Part shown: positions 1 to 4,291 of the stretch, piece by piece | Position numbering within the stretch: the first letter of the stretch is position 1 | Layout of the letters: every line of letters begins with the position of its first letter | NCBI GenBank assembly: GCA_021814895.1 | Contig: JAKAHN010000021.1 | Span: forward strand, 1 to 8,579 | Reading direction: 5' to 3' | Origin: a bacterium | Lineage (GTDB): Bacteria > Patescibacteriota > Minisyncoccia > Phycocordibacterales > 2-02-FULL-43-11 | Length of the DNA: 8,579 bases | The notes under the pieces: model-generated | Told to the model about the DNA's origin: nothing | Databases searched by the model: none | Seen by the model: only the letters and a program-made list of their open reading frames with translations | Program-made: the position numbers and the translations under genes

Positions 1-380
1 TTTTGGCCGGTTGTACTGACGCGACTGTCCAACAGAGCTACACTTTGCCAACCCAAAAAGAAATTGCTCCGATTGAACGACAGGCGGCGCCACCTAGCCC
101 GATAAAATTTGATGAGCCTCAGATTGAAAAACAACAGGTAACTCCACCCAGCTCGGTATCAGCCGATTCGGTACAGACCGAAAAACAAAAAGAGGTTGAC
201 GTCCCGCTTTCAAACGATAATTATTATACGAACTCCGTGGGCAACACTGTTCATTCACCAGCATATGCCCCCTCGATACCCGCCGGCGCCTCTGCCCGTT
301 GTCGAGACGGAACTTACAGCTTCAGTCAAAGTCGTCGCGGCACCTGTTCGCATCATGGAGGCGTTGCTCTGTGGTATTAA
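1..380 (+). CDS. DUF3761 lipoprotein, 5' end cut by window edge
   Basis: The reading frame is open to the left edge, so the start and most of the signal peptide lie outside the window. The first visible residues are L-A-G-C, a textbook lipobox, so the protein should be lipidated on that Cys and anchored in the membrane facing outward (inference from the motif). After the Cys comes a Pro/Gln/Lys-rich, probably disordered tether (about visible residues 5-70). A small C-terminal domain follows (about 70-125) with N-D-N-Y-Y-T-N-S near its start and C-R-D-G-T-Y-S-F-S then G-T-C-S-H-H-G-G-V-A at its end. This Cys/His pattern is the DUF3761 signature as I recall it. The two Cys (visible 100 and 115) could form a disulfide. 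The family's function is not known. An intrinsic terminator follows 24 bases after the stop. The TTG at base 3 is an internal Leu codon, not a start. Confidence 0.85.
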   Translation, partial: LAGCTDATVQQSYTLPTQKEIAPIERQAAPPSPIKFDEPQIEKQQVTPPSSVSADSVQTEKQKEVDVPLSNDNYYTNSVGNTVHSPAYAPSIPAGASARCRDGTYSFSQSRRGTCSHHGGVALWY

Positions 381-404
381 TACCAAGTCCAAATTGAACT
401 TAAT

Positions 405-428
405 AAAAAAGCCCAATCGGGCTTTTTT
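405..428 (+). terminator. Intrinsic terminator of the DUF3761 lipoprotein gene
   Basis: A perfect 10-bp stem, AAAAAAGCCC (405-414) with GGGCTTTTTT (419-428), closes the 4-base loop AATC. The T-run forms the 3' arm, so the hairpin is nearly symmetrical and could work in both directions. It lies 24 bases after the lipoprotein stop. Confidence 0.9.
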
Positions 429-456
429 GTGTGGCTATGCCCAAGGCTTGACTTTA

Positions 457-465
457 TGGTATAAT
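457..465 (+). promoter_or_regulatory. Extended -10 promoter of the Panacea toxin-antitoxin operon
   Basis: TGG followed by TATAAT (460-465) is a perfect -10 hexamer with the TGN extension. TTGACT at 448-453 resembles a -35 box but is only 6 bases upstream, too close to serve, so the extended -10 probably compensates. The predicted start near 472 gives a leader of about 88 bases before the ATG at 560, unusually long for this window. The leader holds an inverted repeat, TGGTTA (497-502) and TAACCA (535-540), which might be an operator or RNA stem; that part is speculative. Confidence 0.6.
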
Positions 466-559
466 GTGGATAAGATAAACTCCTCTCGATATTAGTTGGT
501 TAGTGAAGAATTTTGTAGTTACGGACTATTGAATTAACCACTTTTCTATTTGTTCTATT

Positions 560-1039
560 ATGAACAAGAATCCACTCGACATCGTCAAGTATATATTAAT
601 TAAGTGCGCCTATTGTGGCGACTTAATCACAAACTTGAAAATGCAAAAAATTTTGTATTATGTATATGTATGGTGTCGGGTCCAGCTGAAACAAAGTTGT
701 TTTGAGGAAAAATTTCAAGCTTGGCCAAACGGCCCCGTCCTTCCCTCAGTCTACGATGCGTTAAAAAGCTATGGAGCATCGCCAATTGATGTGGATTTTG
801 CGGGAATTGACAGCGAGGAGGGGATAATAAAGTTAAAAAAAACACTAGGAAAAGAACTAGTTGAATTGGTGGATTCGGTTTATGAAAAATATGGGACTAT
901 GAGCGCATTCACATTGGTTAGCTTGACTCATAGCGAGCTTCCGTGGAAAAACGCTAGAAAAGGCTTGGAAGTCGGTCAACGGTCAATCAATGAAATATCC
1001 GACAAGGATATATTGGCGCAGTATGTCGAAAAAAAATAG
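560..1039 (+). CDS. Panacea-domain (DUF4065) antitoxin, PanA-like
   Basis: A 159-residue protein that fits a stand-alone Panacea domain (DUF4065; SocA/GepA-like) along its whole length. Visible signatures are L-Q/K-K-I-L-Y-Y near residues 28-34, F-E-E-K-F-Q-A-W-P-N-G-P-V-L-P (residues 48-62, matching the family's F-x-A-W-x-x-G-P-V), V-Y-D-A-L-K-S-Y-G, and the C-terminal S-L-T-H-S-E-L-P-W-K-N-A (family pattern T-H-x-E-x-P-W-x-x-A). Panacea proteins are known as promiscuous antitoxins that neutralise many unrelated toxins encoded next to them. Here the next gene overlaps the end of this one by 17 bases, the usual antitoxin-first layout. It presumably acts in the cytoplasm by binding the toxin. 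No added DNA-binding domain is visible, so autoregulation is uncertain. The start is the first ATG in frame and has no Shine-Dalgarno sequence. The family call is strong; the antitoxin role is inferred from context. Confidence 0.88.
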   Translation: MNKNPLDIVKYILIKCAYCGDLITNLKMQKILYYVYVWCRVQLKQSCFEEKFQAWPNGPVLPSVYDALKSYGASPIDVDFAGIDSEEGIIKLKKTLGKELVELVDSVYEKYGTMSAFTLVSLTHSELPWKNARKGLEVGQRSINEISDKDILAQYVEKK

Positions 1040-1427
1040 GATTCCAGAGCCGAAAATCCCAAATAACAAAATAAAATTTAGCTTCGAATTTTATGACACT
1101 AGCTGCAAGTACTGTCTAAGTAATTGGGGGGAAGGGAAAATTGCGGCGGCGCTAGGTCGGCTTCAAGATATTAACAGTAAGACGTTCGATGATTTACGCC
1201 GCGAAAGTGTTGTTTATCATTTTAACTCTGTTGACTGGAGCAAAACGATTGAAAGGTCAGGATTTCCTTTAGCCGTCGCAAATGAATTAGAGCCATTTCA
1301 TTTTTCTTTACTGGGGGTTAATGGTCAAAAAGCAAGGGTATTCGGAGCTTATTCACAGGGAACATTTTATATAGTATGGTTCGATTTAAATCATGTGATT
1401 TGGCCCACACTGTTAAAAAACACATAA
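1023..1427 (+). CDS. Putative toxin partner of the Panacea antitoxin, family not named
   Basis: A 134-residue soluble protein from ATG 1023, beginning M-S-K-K-N-R-I-P. An in-frame ATG at 990 would overlap the antitoxin by 50 bases; 1023 gives a more typical 17-base overlap and leaves the predicted folded part intact. After a basic, disordered start (1-18) comes a compact alpha/beta-looking domain: K-F-S-F-E-F-Y near 20, a stretch ending T-F-D-D-L-R-R-E near 65, V-V-Y-H-F-N-S-V-D-W near 70-79, F-H-F-S-L-L-G, a central G-x-x-A-R-V-F-G, and F-Y-I-V-W-F-D-L-N-H-V-I-W-P at the C-terminus. From memory, this last motif (family-like W-x-D-x-N-H-x-x-x-P) recurs in short toxin-like proteins next to antitoxins and faintly recalls RelE-type RNases, but I cannot assign a family. 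The His/Asp/Arg positions are candidate active-site residues. Toxicity is inferred from position only. Confidence 0.72.
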   Translation: MSKKNRIPEPKIPNNKIKFSFEFYDTSCKYCLSNWGEGKIAAALGRLQDINSKTFDDLRRESVVYHFNSVDWSKTIERSGFPLAVANELEPFHFSLLGVNGQKARVFGAYSQGTFYIVWFDLNHVIWPTLLKNT

Positions 1428-1440
1428 CTAATTATCCATT

Positions 1441-1620
1441 ATGATTAATGACGATAAAAACAAAGTATTCTCAGTAATCGATAGGATGATTAATCCGGCA
1501 AACAGTGATAATTCGTGCTATATAAGTAAGGGTTATAGTTCCGAAGGCAAGGAGGTTAAACCTAGCGCGGGGCAAAGTCCAAGTATTTCTAAGGAGTGCT
1601 ATCGAGTCAAATCCAAATAA
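1441..1620 (+). CDS. 59-residue hypothetical protein, third ORF of the Panacea operon
   Basis: This uninterrupted ATG-to-TAA reading frame of 59 codons starts 13 bases after the toxin stop, on the same strand and before the operon terminator. The protein begins M-I-N-D-D-K-N-K-V-F-S-V-I-D-R-M, has no membrane segment or signal peptide, and is rich in Ser, Lys and polar residues. It has two Cys, each followed by Tyr (C-Y-I-S-K at 26 and C-Y-R-V-K at 53). The bases before its ATG (TATCCATT) resemble those before the antitoxin start (TTCTATT). No Shine-Dalgarno sequence precedes it; an AAGGAGGT lies inside the gene near 1546 with no start codon at a suitable distance. I recognise no family. It could be an accessory toxin-antitoxin component, a small orphan protein, or a chance frame; position and spacing favour a real gene, but coding evidence is modest. 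Confidence 0.5.
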   Translation: MINDDKNKVFSVIDRMINPANSDNSCYISKGYSSEGKEVKPSAGQSPSISKECYRVKSK

Positions 1621-1623
1621 TTT

Positions 1624-1697
1624 TTCAGAAAAGCCAATACGTTCAGCTTATCTAAACTAATTTTAACCGCCGGATAGATATTGTATAGTTCAGAAAA
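1624..1697. repeat. Nine-base direct repeat in the operon's 3' region
   Basis: TTCAGAAAA occurs at 1624-1632 and again at 1689-1697, 65 bases apart. Both copies lie in the gene-free stretch between the small ORF and its terminator. In such AT-rich DNA this may be chance. Nothing else could be supported in 1621-1718; a TATAAT hexamer at 1700-1705 has no -35 and would start transcription just before the terminator. Confidence 0.3.
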
Positions 1698-1718
1698 TAT
1701 ATAATCAGCGGAGCAAAT

Positions 1719-1748
1719 AAAAATAACGCTTAAGTTGGCGTTATTTTT
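1719..1748 (+). terminator. Intrinsic terminator of the Panacea operon
   Basis: AAAAATAACGC (1719-1729) pairs perfectly over 11 bp with GCGTTATTTTT (1738-1748), with an 8-base loop and two more T after the stem. It lies about 100 bases after the 59-residue ORF, so that ORF and the 1621-1718 stretch would be in the operon transcript. The 10 bases GCGGAGCAAA (1708-1717) just before the stem also precede the terminator at 2229. Confidence 0.88.
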
Positions 1749-1796
1749 TTATATACCCTCGTTAGTGCTAGAACCATAGTGGGAAAATTGGTATGG

Positions 1797-1805
1797 TGCT
1801 AATAT
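1797..1805 (+). promoter_or_regulatory. Extended -10 promoter, leaderless start for the 115-residue membrane protein
   Basis: TGC plus TAATAT (1800-1805) forms an extended -10 box ending 7 bases before the ATG at 1813. Transcription should begin on or within a base or two of the start codon, giving a leaderless mRNA. No good -35 is visible at the right distance. The T-rich tail of the upstream terminator lies about 50 bases upstream, insulating the unit. Confidence 0.5.
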
Positions 1806-1812
1806 AAGTAGT

Positions 1813-2160
1813 ATGAATATTTCAAGAAAACAATTTATTATTCTCTTTCTCGTTTTGGCGTTCGCCTTTCAATTTATCTCTAATTCATTTTTGGGATCGG
1901 AAGTCCGGCTTTTTCCCGTTAATGGCAAGTCTTGGCTGAGAGCGGAATCACCAGTAGTCTGGAAGAATATCGTATCCTCAATTCTATTACCTGTAAAAAT
2001 TGTTTTGATAGGACCATTATTGCCTTTTGTTAATTTCTTAAAAGACGATCCGCCACCTCCGTTTTTTGTTATAGGTTTCGCTTTTTACTGGTCTGTTCTG
2101 GCCTCGATTATTCATTATCTCCTTGGTAAATTAAAACATTTATCCGAGATTAAATTATAA
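1813..2160 (+). CDS. Small three-helix membrane protein, unknown function
   Basis: A 115-residue hydrophobic protein that I do not recognise. Predicted helices by eye: about 7-27 (I-I-L-F-L-V-L-A-F-A-F), about 52-76 (S-S-I-L-L-P-V-K-I-V-L-I-G-P-L-L-P-F-V) and about 83-104 (P-F-F-V-I-G-F-A-F-Y-W-S-V-L-A). Between helices 1 and 2 is a polar segment, F-P-V-N-G-K-S-W-L-R-A-E-S-P-V, probably outside the cell; between 2 and 3 a K-D-D-P-P-P-P turn. A short K-L-K-H-L-S-E-I-K-L tail is probably cytoplasmic. The ATG is the first in frame, right behind a -10 box, with no Shine-Dalgarno sequence. It has its own promoter and a very strong terminator, so it appears to be a single-gene unit. The layout resembles the many small inner-membrane proteins of the DUF type, but no family is assigned. 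Confidence 0.72.
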   Translation: MNISRKQFIILFLVLAFAFQFISNSFLGSEVRLFPVNGKSWLRAESPVVWKNIVSSILLPVKIVLIGPLLPFVNFLKDDPPPPFFVIGFAFYWSVLASIIHYLLGKLKHLSEIKL

Positions 2161-2228
2161 CCATAACGATAGTCTCATAACCGACAAACTCCCGCAAGCA
2201 GATTCTAACATTCTCCAGTCCGCGGAGC

Positions 2229-2269
2229 AAAAACAAAAAATCCAGCCAGATGCTGGATTTTTTGTTTTT
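2229..2269 (+). terminator. Very strong intrinsic terminator after the 115-residue protein
   Basis: An 18-bp perfect stem, AAAAACAAAAAATCCAGC (2229-2246) with its exact complement at 2252-2269, encloses the 5-base loop CAGAT. The T-run is inside the 3' arm, and the hairpin is fully symmetrical, so it may stop transcription from both sides. It lies 68 bases after the stop. GCGGAGCAAA (2222-2231) overlaps its foot and is shared with the terminator at 1719. Confidence 0.92.
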
Positions 2270-2277
2270 CTTTCGTG

Positions 2278-2292
2278 GTCGGTAAGACCGAC
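2278..2292. repeat. Short perfect hairpin GTCGGT-AAG-ACCGAC
   Basis: GTCGGT (2278-2283) pairs with ACCGAC (2287-2292) around the loop AAG, only 8 bases after the big terminator. GTCGG recurs at 2298-2302. No T-run follows. It could be an operator-like site or a remnant; the rest of 2293-2358 shows nothing recognisable. Confidence 0.35.
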
Positions 2293-2358
2293 GATGTGTC
2301 GGGGTGGGACTTCTGCCAAGAGGTATCAAACGTATATCCATGCGGCAATTTCAGATGG

Positions 2359-2387
2359 TGGACTAATCATCTCATAAGAAGTAAAAT
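2359..2387 (+). promoter_or_regulatory. Promoter of the PAP2 phosphatase gene, very short leader
   Basis: TGGACT (2359-2364) and TAAAAT (2382-2387) are separated by 17 bases. Each hexamer keeps most of the sigma-70 consensus. Transcription should begin near 2394, about five bases before the ATG at 2399, leaving no room for a Shine-Dalgarno sequence. Confidence 0.55.
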
Positions 2388-2398
2388 TAATCTAAACT

Positions 2399-2890
2399 AT
2401 GAACAACCTAATAATATTCAACGCACAATATTTATATCTCTTTGAAATTGTCTTAGCTGTCGTCTATTTTTTCTTGCTTTCGAGAAACCAGAAAAAATTT
2501 ATCCTAATTTTATCAGCCATCTATTTGCCCTTGGTTTATATAATAGCCAAGCTTGTCGCTTTTTTATATTTTGATCCCCGTCCATTCGTGATCGGCCATT
2601 TTGTGCCGCTTATTGCTCACGCTCCGGACAACGGATTTCCTTCCGACCACATGTTGCTTGCTGGCGCGATTGCTTCTATTCTTTTTGTCCATAACAAGAA
2701 GCTGGGCGCGGTTGTCTGGATAGTTGCGATTATTATTGGGGCATCTCGCGTGTCCACCGGCATTCATCATTGGATCGATATCGTTGGGAGCGTGGTTATC
2801 GTTGTGGGCACGATGTGGCTAGTAAAAAGCTGTCTTATGCCTCGGTTAGCAAGGACAAATTTTTTTATGGATTTTTATAAAAAGGGGTGA
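2399..2890 (+). CDS. PAP2-family phosphatase, BcrC-like undecaprenyl-pyrophosphate phosphatase
   Basis: A 163-residue membrane phosphatase of the PAP2 superfamily with all three active-site motifs: K51...D-P-R61-P62-F, P81-S82-D83-H84, and S116-R117-x5-H123-x3-D127. H84 and H123 fit the general-acid and nucleophile positions of the family, and R61 and R117 phosphate binding. The Y-F-D-P-R-P-F-V and F-P-S-D-H wording is typical of BcrC-type enzymes, which dephosphorylate undecaprenyl pyrophosphate outside the membrane to recycle the carrier lipid for peptidoglycan and glycan synthesis. By eye there are five hydrophobic helices (about 9-27, 33-56, 86-97, 103-115, 127-145), with the active site on the outer face. 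The length suits a minimal PAP2 enzyme. Substrate is inferred; other lipid phosphates are possible. The gene has its own promoter and a TGA stop, and it faces the minus-strand gene that follows. Confidence 0.86.
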   Translation: MNNLIIFNAQYLYLFEIVLAVVYFFLLSRNQKKFILILSAIYLPLVYIIAKLVAFLYFDPRPFVIGHFVPLIAHAPDNGFPSDHMLLAGAIASILFVHNKKLGAVVWIVAIIIGASRVSTGIHHWIDIVGSVVIVVGTMWLVKSCLMPRLARTNFFMDFYKKG

Positions 2891-2942
2891 GCCAAATAAA
2901 TACCCAATTTTATTATAATCCGGCTCGGCCGCGCGTGGCGCC

Positions 2943-2966
2943 AAGCATTCTTGCTTATTATTTTTT
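2943..2966 (+). terminator. Weak candidate terminator between convergent genes
   Basis: AAGCA (2943-2947) and TGCTT (2952-2956) form a 5-bp stem with loop TTCT, followed by ATTATTTTTT. It would end PAP2 transcription and overlaps the 3' end of the minus-strand gene. A GC-rich stretch at 2921-2942 with no clear stem lies just upstream. The stem is short, so confidence is low. Confidence 0.35.
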
Positions 2967-3380
2967 CAGTATGGTATCGTAGATTCCTTCGGTCAGCCCG
3001 TTGTTGATCTTGATCAATCTGTGAATTTCGTCCTGTAGCTTCAGGATTGCCTCGGTGTCTTTATATGTTTGTTCGGCTTGTTTGTCAGAGGCCTGCGCAG
3101 CGACCTTTTGGCCAACCATAATGACGGAGAGGAGAACTAATTGCAGGAAGGTTTGGGCAATCCAGGAGATGAGCACTGCCGTACCGCCTCGAATAGCCGC
3201 GGGTAAGCTGATCAAAGCAATGGCGGCAAAAAGGTAGGCGCACCACATTGTCCCGACCAGATTAGTAATCAGTACAGCCAAGCGACCGTTGAGGCCGACA
3301 TTTTCGTGTTTTATCAGGTGCGGACCGGTCTTCGCCCTTTCCATAATCCGTGGATCGGGTGTGTGTTGGATCTTTTCCAT
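2958..3380 (-). CDS. Two-helix membrane protein, DUF1003-like
   Basis: A 140-residue protein from the ATG at 3380, beginning M-E-K-I-Q-H-T-P-D-P-R. The frame extends upstream to 3476, but that extension contains an extended -10 box and reads as noncoding, so 3380 is chosen. After a polar N-terminus come two membrane helices: about 33-60 (L-I-T-N-L-V-G-T-M-W-C-A-Y-L-F-A-A-I-A-L-I-S-like) and about 67-90 (V-L-I-S-W-I-A-Q-T-F-L-Q-L-V-L-L). A Q-K-V-A-A-Q-A-S-D-K-Q-A-E-Q-T-Y-K-D-T-E-A-I-L segment and a helical, probably coiled-coil cytoplasmic tail follow. The G-T-M-W-C-A-Y and S-D-x-x-A-E-x-T-Y-K-D motifs are familiar from small proteins of actinobacteria and other phyla. I place them near DUF1003, but the exact family is uncertain and the function unknown. 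It is a single-gene unit convergent with PAP2. Confidence 0.72.
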   Translation of the reverse strand: MEKIQHTPDPRIMERAKTGPHLIKHENVGLNGRLAVLITNLVGTMWCAYLFAAIALISLPAAIRGGTAVLISWIAQTFLQLVLLSVIMVGQKVAAQASDKQAEQTYKDTEAILKLQDEIHRLIKINNGLTEGIYDTILKK

Positions 3381-3411
3381 ATTATTTTGATTATTGGCAT
3401 TAATTAGTGTC

Positions 3412-3420
3412 AGTATAGCA
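3412..3420 (-). promoter_or_regulatory. Extended -10 promoter of the two-helix membrane protein
   Basis: On the minus strand TGC followed by TATACT (AGTATA at 3412-3417 on +) is an extended -10 box. Transcription should start near 3405, giving a leader of about 25 bases before the ATG at 3380. No convincing -35 or Shine-Dalgarno sequence is visible. This supports the shorter start at 3380 over 3476. Confidence 0.5.
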
Positions 3421-3524
3421 AAAATAAAGGATAGTGTGTATTGATTAAGGGTTGTTATGTAATATTTCGGCCGCAAACGCTTATTGTACTGGTATTAATT
3501 ACTAACTTCCTCAGGAACACAAGT

Positions 3525-3558
3525 AAAAAAATAACTCTAAAATTAGAGTTATTTTTTT
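3525..3558. terminator. Perfect bidirectional terminator inside a divergent intergenic region
   Basis: A 16-bp perfect inverted repeat pairs the arm at 3525-3540 (A7-TAACTCTAA) with 3543-3558 (TTAGAGTTA-T7). The tip is AA, so the working loop is probably 4 bases. A- and T-runs flank it, so it can act on either strand. It sits between two divergently transcribed genes, where no terminator is needed for either. It may end a small RNA, mark a lost gene, or insulate the two promoters. The remaining stretch 3421-3524 has no ORF of note. Confidence 0.85.
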
Positions 3559-3585
3559 ATAGCATTAATTAAAATTTTAAAAATA

Positions 3586-3594
3586 TGATAAAAT
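3586..3594 (+). promoter_or_regulatory. Candidate promoter of the tyrosine phosphatase gene
   Basis: TGA plus TAAAAT (3589-3594) is an extended -10 box placing the start near 3601, about 25 bases before the ATG at 3626. An alternative TAATAT at 3610-3615 lies 10 bases from the ATG and would give a near-leaderless mRNA. No good -35 supports either, and the region is very AT-rich, so the choice is open. Confidence 0.42.
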
Positions 3595-3625
3595 GTATTT
3601 ATAAATAAATAATATTTCTTTCGAT

Positions 3626-4141
3626 ATGCACAAGGGGAAATTCAGTGTGCTTTTTGTCTGCACAGGCAATACTTTTAGGAGTTTGGTCGCAGAGTATTGT
3701 TTAAAAGATTTTTTTAAAAAAAATAATATTAGAAACATAATGGTTTCGTCGGCAGGCATTGTCGCCAAGGATCAGGAGCCCTATGCAGCCACTATCAATG
3801 AGTTAAATAAATTAAAGATTTCTTTAAATGGATATAAACAGAAACGATTGACCAGAAAGTTAGCGCTGAGCCAAGACATAATAATTGCAATGGCCATACA
3901 GCATCAGAAATTCATAAAAAATAAGTATAATTTGAATTCAGTTCTTTTTAACGAAGTCGCGATCGGTAAAAAAACTTCAGTTTTAGATATTAATCAAACT
4001 ATAAGTAACTATACTAAAGATATTGATTCAGTAAATAAATATATCGTGAAGACTGTTGATTACATTCATGGTATAACGCCAAAAATGTACGAGCACCTAA
4101 TTAAAATGATGGTGAAAAAAAGTTCCAACATCGTCCAATAG
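3626..4141 (+). CDS. Divergent low-molecular-weight protein tyrosine phosphatase
   Basis: A 171-residue cytoplasmic protein of the LMW-PTP/arsenate-reductase-like fold. Beta strand F-S-V-L-F-V-C leads into the P-loop V-C12-T-G-N15-T-F-R18-S19, which matches C-x5-R-S with nucleophile C12 and phosphate-binding R18. The family's usual second Cys before the Arg is Phe here (C-T-G-N-T-F-R-S), and S-P-M-A-E is S-L-V-A-E, so the backdoor-disulfide redox protection seen in some members is absent. S-S-A-G-I-V at about residue 41 is the typical post-loop strand. The general-acid D-P loop is not clear: V-L-D-I-N-Q near 117 is the best match but lacks the Pro. Activity is therefore uncertain. The gene is more AT-rich and Lys/Asn/Ile-rich than its neighbours, hinting at a foreign origin. 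It is a single-gene unit; the likely role is dephosphorylating Tyr or arginine, possibly on envelope-polysaccharide regulators, but no partner kinase is nearby. Confidence 0.78.
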   Translation: MHKGKFSVLFVCTGNTFRSLVAEYCLKDFFKKNNIRNIMVSSAGIVAKDQEPYAATINELNKLKISLNGYKQKRLTRKLALSQDIIIAMAIQHQKFIKNKYNLNSVLFNEVAIGKKTSVLDINQTISNYTKDIDSVNKYIVKTVDYIHGITPKMYEHLIKMMVKKSSNIVQ

Positions 4142-4154
4142 CCGATGCTATGAA

Positions 4155-4211
4155 GGTGTTTTTGCGAAAAACACCCGAATAAAAACGCCTTTATTTTTTA
4201 AGGGTGTTTTT
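4155..4211 (+). terminator. Compound terminator with mutually exclusive hairpins
   Basis: Arm A GGTGTTTTT (4155-4163) pairs perfectly with arm B AAAAACACC (4167-4175) around GCG. Arm B plus one C (AAAAACACCC, 4167-4176) also pairs perfectly over 10 bp with arm D GGGTGTTTTT (4202-4211). Arm C (AAAAACGCCTT, 4181-4191) can pair with arm D imperfectly. So A-B plus C-D, or B-D alone, can form. The stretch begins 13 bases after the phosphatase stop and most simply terminates its mRNA; T-runs lie in the 3' arms. Confidence 0.75.
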
Positions 4212-4254
4212 GTTTGGACGACGAAGATAAAATATTTAAGACCTAAAAAGGTAC

Positions 4255-4283
4255 TTGCCCATTTTTCAATCACCGATTAAGAT
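4255..4283 (+). promoter_or_regulatory. Promoter giving a leaderless mRNA for the DUF4173 gene
   Basis: TTGCCC (4255-4260) and TAAGAT (4278-4283) are separated by exactly 17 bases. The -10 ends 8 bases before the ATG at 4292, so transcription should begin at or next to the start codon. The region has no Shine-Dalgarno sequence. Confidence 0.6.
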
Positions 4284-4291
4284 AAACCTAT

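Noticed and set aside
448..465. TTGACT and TATAAT as a standard -35/-10 pair
   Set aside because: The gap is only 6 bases, so TTGACT cannot be the -35; the -10 was kept as an extended type.
196..495. A 99-codon frame overlapping the lipoprotein gene and its terminator
   Set aside because: It reads across the DUF3761 domain in another frame, through a perfect terminator and the next promoter; composition is not protein-like.
1546..1555. AAGGAGGT as a ribosome binding site for a further gene
   Set aside because: No start codon lies at a suitable distance and it sits within the 59-codon ORF.
2150..2341. A 63-codon minus-strand frame
   Set aside because: It is produced by the A/T-rich arms of the 18-bp terminator and has no recognisable protein features.
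3381..3476. N-terminal extension of the two-helix membrane protein to 3476
   Set aside because: The extension contains an extended -10 box on the coding strand, and the family-like part starts at the internal Met at 3380.
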